Shown in pieces: positions 16,454 to 24,270 of a stretch of 64,000 nucleotides of DNA. The DNA lies in contig NZ_JAUSSM010000002.1 of NCBI RefSeq assembly GCF_030812315.1, positions 124,001-188,000 of the forward strand. The letters are read 5' to 3'. Within the stretch, counting starts at the first letter, position 1; each line of letters starts with the position of its first letter. A program made the position numbers and the translations under genes. Under the pieces are notes generated by a model. It saw only the letters and a list, made by a program, of their open reading frames with translations. It had not been told where the DNA came from and did not search any database. Source of the stretch: Arthrobacter oryzae. GTDB taxonomy: Bacteria > Actinomycetota > Actinomycetes > Actinomycetales > Micrococcaceae.

Positions 16454-16503
16454 ATCAGCAAATGCTTAGTTGTGTGATGAATCACATCTAAGCATTTGCT
16501 TAG
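16454..16503. promoter_or_regulatory. Tandem TetR operator in the cupin/tetR divergent promoter
   Basis: Two copies of a 16-bp dyad are centred 34 bp apart. Site 1 is ATCAGCAAATGCTTAG (16454-16469), with a degenerate left half. Site 2 is CTAAGCATTTGCTTAG (16488-16503), perfect apart from the two central bases. Between them is a third dyad, TGTGATGAATCACA (16473-16486). The whole block is also an inverted repeat (GCAAATGCTTAG ... CTAAGCATTTGC). It lies 30 bp from the cupin start and 44 bp from the tetR start, so one regulator could control both directions. Confidence 0.75.
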
Positions 16504-16546
16504 TCGGTTCGTCAATACCCTCTTCGGGACGGTTAGACTCGCTGAT

Positions 16547-17143
16547 ATGAATGGGTATTCTCACGCCGGATACGGCACCGGCCGGGAAGCGCTGCTTGCC
16601 GCAACGGTGTATGTCGTGGCACAGAAAGGCCTGCGCGGGCTGACATATCGCGCCGTGGCGGAACTCGCCGGTGTAAACAACACACTGGTTGCGCACCACT
16701 TCGGCAGCCGCGACGCCTTGATCGAAGCCGCGTTGGAGTGGTCCGTCAACCAGTCCATCGGCCAATCCGGGCTCGAATCCTTGCCCTCCACGGAGGACGA
16801 ATTCTGCCGCAGCATCATGGAGCTCATCCGGGAAAATCCGGACATGCAGACCTTCCAGTACGAGATGATCCTTGAAGCCAGGAGGCGCCCGGAGCTGGCA
16901 AGGGCAGTCCGCCGCCTCTACGAGAGCTACATCGCCGCGTTGTCCAAAGGTCTTCGAAACCTGGGAATCAGCAACGAATACAAGGTGGCCCAGACGACTT
17001 TCGCCGCCCTTGACGGCCTCGTGCTCCAACTCATCGCCGGAGCCGACCCGGGCGATGTCGAACGCGCCATTCGCTATCTGTGGTCGTCCCTGCTGAAACC
17101 GGTGGATTCAGGTCTCCCCGGCCACTCTCCATGCTCCGCCTGA
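16547..17143 (+). CDS. TetR/AcrR family transcriptional regulator
   Basis: This 198-residue regulator has an N-terminal helix-turn-helix at about residues 12-58 (GREALLAATVYVVAQKGLRGLTYRAVAELAGVNNTLVAHHFGSRDALIEAAL), then a helical ligand domain with ILEARRRPELARAVRRLYESY. ATG 16547 begins just before the HTH; the longer frame to 16496 would start inside the operator. No Shine-Dalgarno is visible, so the mRNA may be leaderless. It is divergent from the cupin/amine oxidase operon, its probable target, with an amine or related compound as likely inducer (inference). Confidence 0.9.
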   Translation: MNGYSHAGYGTGREALLAATVYVVAQKGLRGLTYRAVAELAGVNNTLVAHHFGSRDALIEAALEWSVNQSIGQSGLESLPSTEDEFCRSIMELIRENPDMQTFQYEMILEARRRPELARAVRRLYESYIAALSKGLRNLGISNEYKVAQTTFAALDGLVLQLIAGADPGDVERAIRYLWSSLLKPVDSGLPGHSPCSA

Positions 17144-17886
17144 AGCGCCATGCAGTATTCTGCCTCGTCGCAATCTCTGTCCTAACCGGGCTCCTATTCT
17201 GGGCACGCCACCCGTCCGGTGTGCCAGCATTTTGGGACCAGTCCCCGCCGCCGCAATCAGGAGCCAAGCTCTCGACGCTGTCCAGCATCAGCGCCCCTGC
17301 CCTTGACGTCACTGAGGGTTCAATTGACGCCGAATGGCTGGCGCGCTCTGCGGCGCAGACCGGCATACCTGCCAGGGCGCTCCGGGCCTATGCAGCAGCG
17401 GCCGAATTGGCCAACACGACCGCACCCACGTGCCGGATCGGCTGGAATACGCTGGCGGCCATCGGCTTCGTCGAGTCAGCTCATGGAAGTCACGGAGGCG
17501 GAAGCCTTACAGCCGCCGGGCAGGCGAGCCAGCCAATTGTCGGGCCCAGCCTCAACGGGGACAGGTTCGCAGCCATCCCTGACACGGACGCGGGTGTTCT
17601 GGACGGCGATGCGCTCTGGGACCACGCCGTCGGACCAATGCAGTTCATTCCCTCGACCTGGCAGATGGCCGGGCGCGACGGGAACGGAGACGGGGTAGCC
17701 GACCCGCTGAACATCGACGACGCCGCACTCAGTGCCGCCTCATACTTATGCGCCGGCGGCCGTGACCTCACCACCGCGCGGGGATGGACGGACGCCGTCC
17801 TCGCCTACAACCAGTCCGACACCTATGTGCGCCAAGTGCGCGACCAGGCCACCGCATACGACGCTCAATCGCCCACGGCCGGCTGA
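17131..17886 (+). CDS. Lytic murein transglycosylase (SLT/MltB-like), secreted or membrane-anchored
   Basis: This 251-residue peptidoglycan-cleaving enzyme has an N-terminal basic stretch and one hydrophobic signal/anchor segment (residues ~8-24, AVFCLVAISVLTGLLFW). The catalytic domain starts near GIPARALRAYAAAAEL. The catalytic glutamate is in GFVESAHGSHGG, and the family hallmark VGPMQFIPSTWQMAGRDGNGDGVADPLNIDDAALSAASYLC follows. ATG 17131 overlaps the end of the tetR gene by 13 bp and sits directly before the signal segment, so it is preferred over the GTG at 17080. It acts outside the cytoplasmic membrane. Confidence 0.9.
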   Translation: MLRLKRHAVFCLVAISVLTGLLFWARHPSGVPAFWDQSPPPQSGAKLSTLSSISAPALDVTEGSIDAEWLARSAAQTGIPARALRAYAAAAELANTTAPTCRIGWNTLAAIGFVESAHGSHGGGSLTAAGQASQPIVGPSLNGDRFAAIPDTDAGVLDGDALWDHAVGPMQFIPSTWQMAGRDGNGDGVADPLNIDDAALSAASYLCAGGRDLTTARGWTDAVLAYNQSDTYVRQVRDQATAYDAQSPTAG

Positions 17887-17925
17887 CTCCTCTGTGCCGA
17901 CGCTCCACATCAACATGGACAGTTG

Positions 17926-17945
17926 AACTATCCGATAGTTATACT
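17926..17945 (+). promoter_or_regulatory. MerR-type operator and -10 element of the merR operon
   Basis: A perfect 15-bp dyad AACTATC-C-GATAGTT (17926-17940) is followed by a repeat of the half-site (ACTATCC, from 17943). The dyad abuts TATACT (17940-17945), a good -10 element, which puts transcription start at about 17952, the position of the GTG of the regulator. The site would allow autoregulation. The -35 element is not clear, as usual at MerR promoters with odd spacing. Confidence 0.6.
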
Positions 17946-17951
17946 ATCCAT

Positions 17952-18596
17952 GTGCGAATGGCTGAATTGAGCAGGGCCAGCGGCATCCCGGTCGCAACCA
18001 TCAAGTTCTACCTGCGCGAGCGGCTGCTTCCCGCGGGTGAGCGGACCGGGCCGAACCAGGCTAGCTACGGCGAGGAGCACCTGCGCCGTCTGCGGCTAAT
18101 CCGCGGCCTCCTGGAGATCGGCGGACTCAGCGTTGCGACGGCCCGCGGCGTCATCGACGCGGTCGATTCGGAGCTTCCACTGACCCAGTCCTTCGGCGTG
18201 GCGCAACGGGCAGTCTCGGACAAGATAGATCCGGGCGACATCGACCCCGACGCGCTGGCCGGGATCGATCGGCTGGTTGAGGGCTGGCTCGTCTCCGGGG
18301 ACAACCCTGGCCGGCTCGCCGCTGCCCAGGTCCTGCAGACCTTCGAGTCTCTGGGCCAGAAGGATGAACGGAGTTGGTTCTCCCGCTATGCCGCCGCGGC
18401 CCTGCTGGTCGCCGAGGCCGACCTTGACCAGGTCGAGGCCCAGGCCAGCCGTGAGGACATGGCCGAAACCGTAGTCATCGGCACCGTGTTGGGCGACGCT
18501 CTCTTTTCCGGGCTTCGCCGTGCAGCGCAGGAGCATGTCTCTACCCTGCGTTATCCCGTTCTACCCGAGCCCGACCCCACACCCACCCGGGAGTGA
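17952..18596 (+). CDS. MerR family transcriptional regulator
   Basis: This 214-residue protein has an N-terminal winged HTH at residues 1-70: MAELSRASGIPVATIKFYLRERLLPAGERTGPNQASYGEEHLRRLRLIRGLLEIGGLS, with the YLRE and ERTGPNQ turns typical of MerR. A helical effector domain of ~140 residues follows without Cys-type metal ligands. The start is GTG 17952 or ATG 17958 and may be leaderless. It precedes a polytopic membrane protein by 3 bp, an arrangement that suggests the regulator controls that protein's expression. Confidence 0.88.
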   Translation: MRMAELSRASGIPVATIKFYLRERLLPAGERTGPNQASYGEEHLRRLRLIRGLLEIGGLSVATARGVIDAVDSELPLTQSFGVAQRAVSDKIDPGDIDPDALAGIDRLVEGWLVSGDNPGRLAAAQVLQTFESLGQKDERSWFSRYAAAALLVAEADLDQVEAQASREDMAETVVIGTVLGDALFSGLRRAAQEHVSTLRYPVLPEPDPTPTRE

Positions 18597-18599
18597 AAA

Positions 18600-19592
18600 A
18601 TGTCCATGACCGCACCCACTTCATTTCCTGCCGTCCAGACCCGCTGGCACCGCCCGCTTCTCTGGCTCAGCCTCGCGATGGCAGCCTCGACACTCGTAAC
18701 CCTGGCGGGACTGATCTTCGACCCCCGGCTGCTGGACGGGGCACCCCTCTGGGCCAAGCCCTTCAAGTTCTCCACGTCCATCCTGATCTATGCCGTGACG
18801 TTGTCCTGGTTACTGGGCCAGCTGCCGCGCCGGCGGCGGCTGGCCTGGTGGGCCGGCACGGTCTCCGCCGTCTTCCTCGCACTGGAAATGGTCATCATTG
18901 GGGGAGCCGCGGCGGCGGGCAACACGAGCCACTTCAACGTCTCCACGCCCCTTGCGGCCAGCCCCTGGTCCGTCATGGCCGTATCGATTGTCATCGTTTG
19001 GCTCGCGGCACTGCTCGTGGCGCTGCTGCTCTTCAGGGCTCCGCTCGGTGACCCCGCGCGTTCCCTGGCGATCCGCGCCGGGCTGATCGTCGCGCTTATC
19101 GGAATGGGGCTGGCGTTCCTCATGACAAGCCCGACGGGGGATCAGATCAACAGTTTCCAAGGCATCGCAGGTGCCCACACGGTGGGCCGTCCCGACGGCG
19201 GTCCAGGCCTTCCGGTGCTGGGCTGGAGCACCGAGGCGGGCGACCTCCGCGTGCCCCATTTCGTGGGAATGCACGCCCTCCAGCTCATCCCGCTCGCAGC
19301 CCTGTTACTCGAACTTGGTGCCCGCCGCATTCCGCTGTTGCGGGCCGCCAGGATGCGCTTGGGACTGATCTGGATCCTCGTCGTGTCCTATCTGGGAATC
19401 CTGGCGATCCTCACCGTGCAGGCCCTGGCCGGGCAGTCAGCCGTGCGCCCTGGCGCGGCCGTCATGACTTGGGGCGTGACTCTGCTCGCGGCGGCGGGCC
19501 TTGCCGCCGTCGTCCTCATCAGCGGTGGGCAACGCCAGGCTGCGAAGGTGGTTCCGGAAAGCGTTCAAGCAGAAAGCCGTCTCAGCGCATAG
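18600..19592 (+). CDS. Polytopic membrane protein co-transcribed with MerR regulator
   Basis: This 330-residue protein has about nine hydrophobic helices (for example 22-42, 60-74, 82-108, 124-145, 160-176, 214-238, 252-275, 285-308). The conserved-looking loops are GAPLWAKPFKFSTSI and MTSPTGDQINSFQGIAGAHTVG. No transporter signature is recognised. It starts 3 bp after the merR stop with a GTGAAAAA leader. Its 3' end overlaps the convergent reductase gene by 28 bp. Function unknown. Confidence 0.7.
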   Translation: MSMTAPTSFPAVQTRWHRPLLWLSLAMAASTLVTLAGLIFDPRLLDGAPLWAKPFKFSTSILIYAVTLSWLLGQLPRRRRLAWWAGTVSAVFLALEMVIIGGAAAAGNTSHFNVSTPLAASPWSVMAVSIVIVWLAALLVALLLFRAPLGDPARSLAIRAGLIVALIGMGLAFLMTSPTGDQINSFQGIAGAHTVGRPDGGPGLPVLGWSTEAGDLRVPHFVGMHALQLIPLAALLLELGARRIPLLRAARMRLGLIWILVVSYLGILAILTVQALAGQSAVRPGAAVMTWGVTLLAAAGLAAVVLISGGQRQAAKVVPESVQAESRLSA

Positions 19593-20107
19593 TTGAGCAG
19601 CACGATGCCGGAGGGGTAGGAGCGGCACTCCAGGAGCTCGAGCTTCGTCCATCGGCTTATCCTTCCAAAGAATGGCACCCCGCCGCCGAGGATCACCGGC
19701 ACTACCGCGACGCCGAGTTCATCCAGCAAGCCCAACTCGATGAATTCCGTCACGAGCTGGCCTCCTCCAAAGACGCAAATATCCTTGTCGGCGGGGATGG
19801 ATGCCTTGATACGGCCAACCAGGTCTCCCAGATCGCCTGAAAAGAGTTGGGTCTTTCCCGCAGTGGCAAGCGTTTGATCATGGGTGACAACGTGGGTCGG
19901 AACCGCAGAGCTCCCGCCGCCGCCCATTCCGGCGACTTCACGGTAGGTATTGGCCCCCATCACGTAGGCGCCGGTCCTGAGCTCGGCCGCAGCAAAGCCG
20001 TAGTCCTCATCCTTGGCCATGGCATCGTTCAGCCACGACGAGTCCCCGTTCTCGGAACGGATGTATCCATCGAGGCTGACCGCCATTCCGCCGAAAACGG
20101 TGCCCAT
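19565..20107 (-). CDS. Dihydrofolate reductase/RibD C-terminal family protein
   Basis: This 180-residue NADPH-dependent-reductase-fold protein has the N-terminal strand VFGGMAVSLDGYIRSENGDSSWLN, the NADPH-binding region YVMGANTYREVAGM, and CVFGGGQLVTEFIELGLLDELGVAVVPVILGGGVPFFG, which are characteristic of the RibD_C/YwjB group. The substrate is unknown; such proteins are often neither true DHFR nor riboflavin enzymes. ATG 20107 begins exactly at the fold start. Confidence 0.88.
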   Translation of the reverse strand: MGTVFGGMAVSLDGYIRSENGDSSWLNDAMAKDEDYGFAAAELRTGAYVMGANTYREVAGMGGGGSSAVPTHVVTHDQTLATAGKTQLFSGDLGDLVGRIKASIPADKDICVFGGGQLVTEFIELGLLDELGVAVVPVILGGGVPFFGRISRWTKLELLECRSYPSGIVLLNYALRRLSA

Positions 20108-20317
20108 GAACGCAGACGCTATCCACCCCCGTCTCCACGGTCAAGACCAGCACCCCGGGATCAAACCCGCCAACCATCCGAGGCGAGGGGCCAGCTCGAT
20201 CTATTTCCCCGGAGCCAAGCTGAGTATATTGGCACCAACAGATGCGCCATCGGATCCCATGCTGGCAAGGACGTCGGACTTCGGTCAGCGTGTGAACGTT
20301 TGGGAAGCGAGGAGTAG

Positions 20318-21844
20318 GTGTCTCACGTCATTCCGCCGGGGGCCAGCAGCCGCCTGTATAACGAAGACCTCGCACCGACCGAACATCGCACATGGGGTTT
20401 CTATTCACTGTTTGCGATGTGGATGTCGGACATTCATTCGCTCGGCGGCTACACGTTCGCGGCGGGGCTCTTCGCGCTGGGCCTGGGTGCCTGGCAGGTG
20501 TTCCTTGCCCTGGTTGCGGGGATTGTGATCGTTTTTGTCCTGATGAACTTCTCCGGATACGCCGGCCAGAAGACCGGAGTTCCGTACCCCGTGCTCGCCA
20601 GGATCTCGTTTGGAACGTTCGGTGCCAACCTTCCCGCCCTGCTTCGTGCCCTGGTCGCTATTGCCTGGTACGGCATCCAGACGTGGCTGGCCTCCCGTGC
20701 CGTCATTATCATCGCCCTCAAGATCTGGCCCGAACTGCAAGGCCTGACCGAGAACAATTTCCTGGGCGAATCCACCCTGGGCTGGCTGGCCTTCCTGTTG
20801 ATGTGGTCGCTCCAACTTCTTCTGCTTCGAAACGGCATGGAGACGATCCGGAGGTTTCAGGACTGGGCCGGTCCGGCCGTCTGGGCGGTGATGGGCCTGT
20901 TGGTCGTTTACATCCTGGTCAATGCCGGGTGGAAGATTTCCCTGGACCTGCCTGGAGGTACCGCGGAATGGGGGGTCACACACGCCTTCTTCGCCGCCGT
21001 GGCGCTGACGGTGACGTATTTCTCCACCCTGATGCTCAACTTTTGCGACTTTTCCCGGTTCGCGCCTTCCCGCAAAGCAGTGCGGACGGCGAACCTGTGG
21101 GGGCTTCCGGTGAACTTCATCGCATTCTCCGTGGTTTCCGTCGTTGTCACCGCCGGAACATTCACGGTTTACGGGGAGTACATCTACGACCCGGTAGAGA
21201 TCGTGGGGCGAATAGACAGCATTTGGGCGCTTCTGCTTGGTGCGGTCACCTTCGCTGTGGCAACGCTGGGGATCAATGTGGTGGCAAACTTCGTTTCCCC
21301 GGCTTACGACCTCGCGAACGTCTGGCCCGCGCGGATTGATTTCAGGCGCGGTGGCCTGATGGCCGCAATGATCGCCCTCGTCATTACACCCTGGAACCTG
21401 TTCAACAGTCCGGTGGTGATTAACCTCTTCCTCGGAGGGCTCGGGGCGCTTCTCGGGCCGCTGTTCGGGATCATCATGGTTGACTACTACGTGCTCCGCA
21501 GGCAACACGTGCTGGTTCGGGACCTGTTCAGGGAACAGGGGTACTACACGTATACGGGCGGCTGGAACCAGAAAGCGGTCATCTCGTTCATCGTCTCGGC
21601 CGTTCCGGCGGTGGTCTTCGCCCTGGTTCCGTTATTTGGCGCCCTCTCGGCGTTCTCTTGGTTCATCGGAGCAATCGCGGCGGCCGCGGTGCATTACCTG
21701 ATCTCCCGCAACGACACGAGTCTGGCCGAATCCGTCGCGGCCGCTGCCGCCGAAGAGGCCGATCCGGGCGCGCCATGGACGCATGTTCCCGGACGCGGAG
21801 AGCCAGGGGAGGCTTCGGGAGGCCGGGGGACAGGGCGTAGCTGA
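20318..21844 (+). CDS. NCS1 family nucleobase/hydantoin-type permease
   Basis: This 508-residue transporter has twelve hydrophobic segments. NCS1 features are SRLYNEDLAPTEHRTWGFYSLFAMWMSDIHSLGGYTFAAGL at the N-terminus, the YPVLARISFGTFGANLPALLRALVAIAWYGIQTWLA core with its GIQT substrate motif, and the FNSPVVINLFLGGLGALLGPLFGIIMVDYYVLRR region. The start is GTG 20318. It imports uracil, allantoin, hydantoin or a cytosine-like compound with a cation; no neighbouring catabolic gene fixes which. The C-terminal 35 residues are Gly/Pro-rich. Confidence 0.92.
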   Translation: MSHVIPPGASSRLYNEDLAPTEHRTWGFYSLFAMWMSDIHSLGGYTFAAGLFALGLGAWQVFLALVAGIVIVFVLMNFSGYAGQKTGVPYPVLARISFGTFGANLPALLRALVAIAWYGIQTWLASRAVIIIALKIWPELQGLTENNFLGESTLGWLAFLLMWSLQLLLLRNGMETIRRFQDWAGPAVWAVMGLLVVYILVNAGWKISLDLPGGTAEWGVTHAFFAAVALTVTYFSTLMLNFCDFSRFAPSRKAVRTANLWGLPVNFIAFSVVSVVVTAGTFTVYGEYIYDPVEIVGRIDSIWALLLGAVTFAVATLGINVVANFVSPAYDLANVWPARIDFRRGGLMAAMIALVITPWNLFNSPVVINLFLGGLGALLGPLFGIIMVDYYVLRRQHVLVRDLFREQGYYTYTGGWNQKAVISFIVSAVPAVVFALVPLFGALSAFSWFIGAIAAAAVHYLISRNDTSLAESVAAAAAEEADPGAPWTHVPGRGEPGEASGGRGTGRS

Positions 21845-22026
21845 TGCCGACGGCGGCGGGCGGCCTCCAGCGGAGCCGGCCGCCGTCTGCGCGCCGCGAC
21901 ATTCAGCACGTGCAGTTGCAGGCCAAATACCCTGATCTGTCATTAGACTCGGGCCATCAGTTCACGTCGGGGGCCGTGGAAGTGTGCCCTGACGGTCCGT
22001 GCAGCACCGACTTTGCAGAGGCTCAC

Positions 22027-22797
22027 ATGGCAACCAGGGATTCAGTGGAGGCGTTGCCTCCCGTCATCGTTTACGCCGCGCTGAACCCGGGTGTGCCGAT
22101 ACGGGAAACTTCCGTGGCCCCGATGCTGAACGCCGGCCTCACGGCCGCTGAAGCAGCCGGGGTGACCGGGCCGATAGCCGAAAAGAATGGCTGGAACTGG
22201 GGAACGAAGTCGGCCGCGGCCATGGCGCCCCTGCTGATCGCGTTCAACCTCCTGTGTGCACATTTCTTACCGGGGTGGCTGGAGACCTTGCCTCAGTGGG
22301 CGGTCTATGAGTATCTTTTCGGGCTGGTGCCGGCGTTCGCGTTGGCGGGGTTCGTGACGGCCAGGATCCGGCGTGGCCGGTATCGGCGCTGGCTCCTGAG
22401 GGCTCAAGAGGTGGGGGCAGAATATGGGGACAGGCTTGTTTACATGGGCGACGTTGAGGGCGAAAATCTCGAACTGACTTCAGCGCTGATCCAGCGCGTA
22501 CTGAAAGCCAGAAACGCCCTTCTGACCGGGCGGGCCGTGGCCGGTGAATCGGAAGCGAAGGTCTTGGCTGCCCTGTCAACGCTCGCCGAGTACCTCACGC
22601 ACCCCGTTCCGCAGCCGCTTCCGTCAACGGCCGGGATGCTGTTCAGTGCCATCCGGGAGTTGGAGGATCGTCAGACGGAAACAGCGGAGTCGCTACGCGG
22701 GGCGTCCCGGCGAATGCTGGCGGCTCTGGACGATCTGGAGTTCCTGGCTGGCACGGCGAGGGGCAGCAGGGCTGGGATGACTGCGGGCCACCGTTGA
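22027..22797 (+). CDS. Membrane-associated hypothetical protein
   Basis: This 256-residue protein has two central hydrophobic helices (about 63-84 MAPLLIAFNLLCAHFLP and 95-118 YEYLFGLVPAFALAGFV), then a long charged helical C-terminal half (ALIQRVLKARNALLTGR ... AIRELEDRQTETAESLRGASRRMLAALDDLEFL) likely to form coiled coil in the cytoplasm. AGAGG before ATG 22027 makes this start better than the frame opening at 21844 next to the permease stop. No family is recognised. Confidence 0.55.
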   Translation: MATRDSVEALPPVIVYAALNPGVPIRETSVAPMLNAGLTAAEAAGVTGPIAEKNGWNWGTKSAAAMAPLLIAFNLLCAHFLPGWLETLPQWAVYEYLFGLVPAFALAGFVTARIRRGRYRRWLLRAQEVGAEYGDRLVYMGDVEGENLELTSALIQRVLKARNALLTGRAVAGESEAKVLAALSTLAEYLTHPVPQPLPSTAGMLFSAIRELEDRQTETAESLRGASRRMLAALDDLEFLAGTARGSRAGMTAGHR

Positions 22798-22939
22798 TTG
22801 CACGACTGCGGCTGCAGCGCGGAGCGTCTGCTGAAATCCGAGCATGGCCGCGGCGGGCAGCACCATTGGCCCGGACTTTCATAGGTTCTCCACAGGGCAT
22901 TGTGGATCGGTTCACAAGGTGCGGCATCATGATCGGGTC

Positions 22940-23236
22940 ATGAGGCTTTGGAGAAAGAACGTAGTACCTATGCTCGCAGCCCTGGCTGCTGTTCTCATGG
23001 CTGCTGCTGGCGCCTCCGGGGTGGACCAAATGGCAAACACCAAGGTGACGAATGCGGACTCAGTCATCATCCAGGCTGTCGTTGCGGACGGCCAGCCGTC
23101 GCTGCGCCATTTGGTTATTGGCGGCCTGGCGGAGGGAGCCCTTCCAGGAGGTTTCCCGTACGACGAACCGCGTGATGAAAGGGACGACGAGAACTATCAG
23201 GAAACACTTCGGATTGGGCCGGCCACCCCGGCTTAG
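22940..23236 (+). CDS. Small exported hypothetical protein
   Basis: This 98-residue protein begins with a clear signal-like segment (MRLWRKNVVPMLAALAAVLMAAAGASG) and continues with a short mature part ending in an acidic, polar stretch (DEPRDERDDENYQETL). The ribosome site is weak and the mature part shows no known domain, so this is a tentative gene. Its stop precedes the HTH operator region by ~35 bp. Confidence 0.4.
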   Translation: MRLWRKNVVPMLAALAAVLMAAAGASGVDQMANTKVTNADSVIIQAVVADGQPSLRHLVIGGLAEGALPGGFPYDEPRDERDDENYQETLRIGPATPA

Positions 23237-23269
23237 CTCGGGTTGCAGAGGGCGTCATGGGATTTCTCG

Positions 23270-23313
23270 GTCAACTTATGTTGACGGCCACCCCTGCGTC
23301 AACTAATGTTGAC
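23270..23313 (+). promoter_or_regulatory. Autoregulatory promoter with two identical-half 16-bp operators
   Basis: GTCAACTTATGTTGAC (23270-23285) and GTCAACTAATGTTGAC (23298-23313) share perfect GTCAAC/GTTGAC half-sites and are centred 28 bp apart. TTGACG at 23281-23286 and TAATGT at 23304-23309 form a -35/-10 pair with a 17-bp spacer. Operator 1 covers the -35 and operator 2 covers the -10. The predicted start point falls at about 23316-23317, the A of the ATG of the downstream HTH gene, implying a leaderless, self-repressed transcript. Confidence 0.7.
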
Positions 23314-23316
23314 GCC

Positions 23317-23532
23317 ATGGAGGTGGAGCGGATGAAAACACTGGTGGCATCGATGGACGGGAAGGGCCCCGCTGAGGCCCTATATGCTGTAGCGGAACTG
23401 CAGAAGGAAGTCGGACGCAGCGAAGCTACCCTGGTCCGTAAGGCCCGGCAGGCGGGCTTATCCTGGGAGGCGATCGCGCTGTGTCTTGGGGTCAGCAAGC
23501 AGGCTGTCCACCGCAAGTACGGAAAGAAATAA
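23317..23532 (+). CDS. Small helix-turn-helix DNA-binding protein
   Basis: This 71-residue protein has an N-terminal dimerisation-like helix (MKTLVASMDGKGPAEALYAVAEL) followed by an HTH at about residues 38-70: SEATLVRKARQAGLSWEAIALCLGVSKQAVHRKYGKK, resembling sigma-70 region 4/AsnC-type HTHs. ATG 23317 may be used on a leaderless transcript; ATG 23332 has GGAGGTGGAG upstream and is an alternative giving 66 residues. The twin palindromes directly upstream are its probable binding sites. Other targets are not visible in the window. Confidence 0.75.
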   Translation: MEVERMKTLVASMDGKGPAEALYAVAELQKEVGRSEATLVRKARQAGLSWEAIALCLGVSKQAVHRKYGKK

Positions 23533-23573
23533 TTTCAAGATCAGGCCGAATCAACTCTTGACTATGGGCGGCC

Positions 23574-24236
23574 TCACTCCGCCCGCGGCGCACCTTCGAA
23601 GCGGACGGCGTCAACAGCGATCACAGCAACCGAGTGCTCCGCTGGCCGCCAATAGACGGTCAAATCGATCACAGCGGGCGGATGCGAGGAATCGAACAAG
23701 ACATTACCGGTCAGGTCGCCGTGGATGATCCCAGGAGGATCTAAGACCTGCCGCCGGGCGCTCACCAGGTCTGCGACGTGGGGAGCGGCGACCGGCGGAC
23801 CGCCGTCGTCTACGCCCCAAGCGAAGCGGTCAGCCCTAGCCCAGGCGTGATTTCGCATGTCGACAAAGTCCGGCCGCTTTGCTTCAGCGAAAAGCGGGGC
23901 GAATTCACGGGCAATTTTCGCGAGTTCCAACCATCTGCCCGGCTGATGTTCGCCGGCGAGATACGGGAATGCCGTCCAGCCGTCAACGATCAATTTCCCC
24001 GACGTGCTCCTGATCGGGAGGCTCAGGCGCAGGGCACCGCCGACGCTGTGTTCACGTGCGACTTCGTCCAGCCAATGCAACTCGTCGGGAAGCCCGTCAA
24101 GGGGCTTCAGCGTCACATCGCCGATCCTCCAAGCCGTTCCTTGGCCGCCCTCAGGCTTTAATGCGGTCCCGGCGGCTCGGAACTCAGTTTGGGTCTCGTT
24201 CGATGGGCCCACCTGATCACTGTAGGAGATGAACAT
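23574..24236 (-). CDS. TIGR02569 family phosphotransferase-like protein, shortened C-terminus
   Basis: This 220-residue protein of an actinobacterial family has an aminoglycoside-phosphotransferase-like fold. The HGDLTGNVLFD motif (catalytic HGD) and the diagnostic VIDLTVYWRP are both present. Family members usually continue ~40-50 residues after this point. Here the protein ends soon after SVAVIAVDAVRFEGAP, so a C-terminal truncation is likely. The conserved N-terminal lysine region (WRIGDVTLKPLDGLPDELHWL) is intact. Function in the family is unknown. The start is ATG 24236. Confidence 0.8.
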   Translation of the reverse strand: MFISYSDQVGPSNETQTEFRAAGTALKPEGGQGTAWRIGDVTLKPLDGLPDELHWLDEVAREHSVGGALRLSLPIRSTSGKLIVDGWTAFPYLAGEHQPGRWLELAKIAREFAPLFAEAKRPDFVDMRNHAWARADRFAWGVDDGGPPVAAPHVADLVSARRQVLDPPGIIHGDLTGNVLFDSSHPPAVIDLTVYWRPAEHSVAVIAVDAVRFEGAPRAE

Positions 24237-24270
24237 CCCGGGCCGATCTGCCAGAACCCTCTAAAATCGC

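Noticed and set aside
16473..16486. CRP/FNR binding site (TGTGA...TCACA)
   Set aside because: The half-sites are separated by 4 bp, not the 6 bp of CRP-type sites, and it is embedded in the TetR operator block. Kept only as an unexplained dyad.
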